NCBI GenBank assembly: GCA_029777335.1
Contig: JAKOSN010000250.1
Coordinates: 1-64,000, forward strand
Reading direction: 5' to 3'
Origin: Planctomycetota bacterium
GTDB taxonomy: Bacteria; Planctomycetota; Planctomycetia; Gemmatales; Gemmataceae
DNA: 64,000 bases
Shown one piece after another: positions 62,120-64,000 of this stretch. The translations under genes were made by a program, and so were the position numbers. Position 1 is the stretch's first letter, and each line of letters opens with the position of its first letter. The notes under the pieces are model-generated. The model was not told the origin of the DNA, ran no database searches, and saw nothing but the letters and a program-made list of their open reading frames with translations.

Positions 62120-63592
62120 ATGACAGGTGCTCCCAACGGCGATCTTTTATCTCCCCGTTGTGGAGAGCGACCGTGGTTTGAGCGTTGGCGACTGCTCTGC
62201 TGCCTGGCGCTCCTCCACGCGCTGGTCGGGCGCGGATCGTTCTTCAGTTCCGACGAGGGCGGAACCTTTAACACTGCTCTGGCTCTGGTGCAGCAACACA
62301 CGCTGGCCATCGCCGCTCCCGGAGAAAATGTTCATCCAGGCCGTGATGGGCGCTATTACTCCTGTCGAGAAATTCTCCCCTCGGTGCTGAGTATCCCAAC
62401 CTGTGTCAGCGGGTTGATTTGCGGGCGGCTCTTCCGCGGGGTGACTCCCCCTGAGGCCCCCCCCGAACATTTCCAGAGCCCCACGAACTGGTCGGTGTTT
62501 CTGACAGTTTCGTGTCTGGGCCCGCTCTTTGTCGCTGCGACGCTGGTTCTGCTCCACGATTGGTTGCGACGTCAAGGCACTCCTCCCGGAATGGCCCTCC
62601 TGCTCACGCTGACCGCCGGTTGGGCGACGCCCCTGGGGGTCTATGCCAAAACCATCTTTGCCCAGGTATTTGAGACTTTTTTTCTCTTGCTTGCCTTTGT
62701 TTCCGTCTCAAGATGGCGTCGCCAACCGGCCCCCCCGCAGATTCTCGCGCTGGCACTCGCCTGCTGTCTGGGGATCCTGGCGCGGCCCTCGTTTGTCCTG
62801 AATGCCGCTGCCATCCTTGTGTTTGTGGGCTTGAGCATGAACCGAACCGGGATGGAGCGATTCTGGGCCGGGTTCTTCTGTCTGGCAGGGATTGCTCTGG
62901 GGACCGCGGGAACGCTGGCGGTCAACGTGCTGCGCTGGGGGTCGCCGTGGAACTTTGGCTATCAGAACGCCTACGAGACTTTTAGCACTCCGCTCTGGAG
63001 CGGAGTTAGTGGGCTTCTCTTCAGCCCCGGCAAGGGTCTGCTGTTCTTTGCTCCAGTCGTCCTCGTTCCGCTCCTTTTGATGCGCGAACTCTGGCGCACC
63101 TGTCGTGCGGAGACGATCCTGGTCATTGCTTTGACGGCGATCTATCTGGGGGTCTATGGGCGGTGGTACGACTGGGGGGGTGGGCTCAGCTGGGGGCCAC
63201 GATTTCTTCTTCCGCTGGTGCCGATCTGGATTGCTCTGCTCGGATCGGTATCGGCTCGGCTGACAACAGGGTGGCCTCGGGGAATCCTGCTTCTCACAGC
63301 GGTGCTGGGAGTGCTGGTGCAAACCCTCGGGGTGACGATCAATCCGCACTGCATGAATGCGCAGCATTCGGCGGAGTGGAGCTGGACCAATGGGCATCTG
63401 GTGGCGTACGCGCGAACCTTCGCCAGGAGCGGCCCGGATGATCTCTGGATCCTCTCTCCTGCGGCCTGGAGTAATCCGGCGGCATCGGTCCTGGCCGCGT
63501 TGCTGGTGATTCCACTGGTGCTGATGCTGGGGAGTTATCTCTGGAAGAGAAAGGAAGTTCTGGCAACATTCCTTGGCGTATCGGTGTCCTGA
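62120..63592 (+). CDS. GT-C-type membrane protein, third in the block
   Basis: 490 aa, about 11 or 12 membrane helices. The first loop contains FSSDEGGTFNTALALVQ with the DE pair expected of a GT-C catalytic site. The C-terminal half is purely hydrophobic with short loops. Role presumably similar to its two relatives at 56.6 and 59.6 kb, though sequence similarity among the three is low. ATG at 62120 with GAGGGG about ten bases upstream. Confidence 0.65.
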   Translation: MTGAPNGDLLSPRCGERPWFERWRLLCCLALLHALVGRGSFFSSDEGGTFNTALALVQQHTLAIAAPGENVHPGRDGRYYSCREILPSVLSIPTCVSGLICGRLFRGVTPPEAPPEHFQSPTNWSVFLTVSCLGPLFVAATLVLLHDWLRRQGTPPGMALLLTLTAGWATPLGVYAKTIFAQVFETFFLLLAFVSVSRWRRQPAPPQILALALACCLGILARPSFVLNAAAILVFVGLSMNRTGMERFWAGFFCLAGIALGTAGTLAVNVLRWGSPWNFGYQNAYETFSTPLWSGVSGLLFSPGKGLLFFAPVVLVPLLLMRELWRTCRAETILVIALTAIYLGVYGRWYDWGGGLSWGPRFLLPLVPIWIALLGSVSARLTTGWPRGILLLTAVLGVLVQTLGVTINPHCMNAQHSAEWSWTNGHLVAYARTFARSGPDDLWILSPAAWSNPAASVLAALLVIPLVLMLGSYLWKRKEVLATFLGVSVS

Positions 63593-63657
63593 CTCCCCTT
63601 GTCGGCCGGGGGGCGCATCGAGTAGAATGGGAGTGGAGAAAGGGTTACTTCTCTTCC

Positions 63658-64000
<343 letters not shown>

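Overview
The window reads as chromosomal DNA of a planctomycete, most likely of the Gemmata lineage (Gemmataceae). This is inferred from family content, not from a database comparison. The signs are a DUF1501 sulfatase-like protein, two DUF1080 proteins, a ThuA-like protein, ECF sigma factors coupled to membrane Ser/Thr kinases, an ECF sigma factor with a large membrane and secreted C-terminus, a very Cys-rich YTV-like surface protein, a YXWGXW protein, type III glutamine synthetase and many secreted proteins of unknown function. GC content is high, Shine-Dalgarno sites are mostly good, and genes sit on both strands in short operons. I see no insertion sequence, prophage, CRISPR array, tRNA or rRNA. 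The first gene is cut at its 5' end. The last feature, tmRNA, is cut at its 3' end.

Layout. 0-5.3 kb: DUF3500 protein, YfgM-like TPR protein, RluD-type pseudouridine synthase, then a minus-strand ECF sigma/Ser-Thr kinase pair. 5.3-12.1 kb: a three-gene minus-strand operon in which every product is an HlyD-type membrane-fusion protein joined to something else: GAF domains, a seven-bladed WD40 propeller inserted inside the adaptor, and a PqqD-like plus M50 site-2-protease module. This is the best candidate for an undescribed system. 12.3-19.7 kb: small and secreted unknowns, DUF983, a lipase-like lipoprotein, ThuA and DUF1080. 19.7-25 kb: an ECF sigma factor with an exported C-terminus and a probable internal start, then a second ECF sigma/kinase pair joined by ATGA. 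25-32.4 kb: an MddA-like methanethiol methyltransferase, then a four-gene operon (PIG-L deacetylase, DUF1080, two-module alpha/beta hydrolase, Kelch-sodium symporter fusion) that looks like uptake and breakdown of a modified glycan. 32.4-46 kb: glutamine synthetase III, envelope unknowns, DUF1501, YceI, a VWA protein, HAD phosphatase, YbaK deacylase, DUF1579 and a cysteine-synthase-like enzyme.

46-54.6 kb is a housekeeping and regulation block: clpX, a YhaM-like HD protein, an RsbW-like ATPase fused to two PilZ domains, ybeY, a ParA ATPase, lexA, trpD and a degenerate nucleoside hydrolase. 54.7-63.6 kb is an envelope block with a YXWGXW protein, three GT-C-type membrane glycosyltransferase candidates and the Cys-rich protein. 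ssrA (tmRNA) starts near 63,658 with the decoded tag AEPQFSMAA.

Common threads are phosphorylation and sigma-factor signalling (two sigma/kinase pairs, one membrane-linked sigma, one probable c-di-GMP-responsive anti-sigma-like ATPase) and heavy investment in the cell envelope. Many gene ends carry long, nearly perfect hairpins, mostly between convergent genes.
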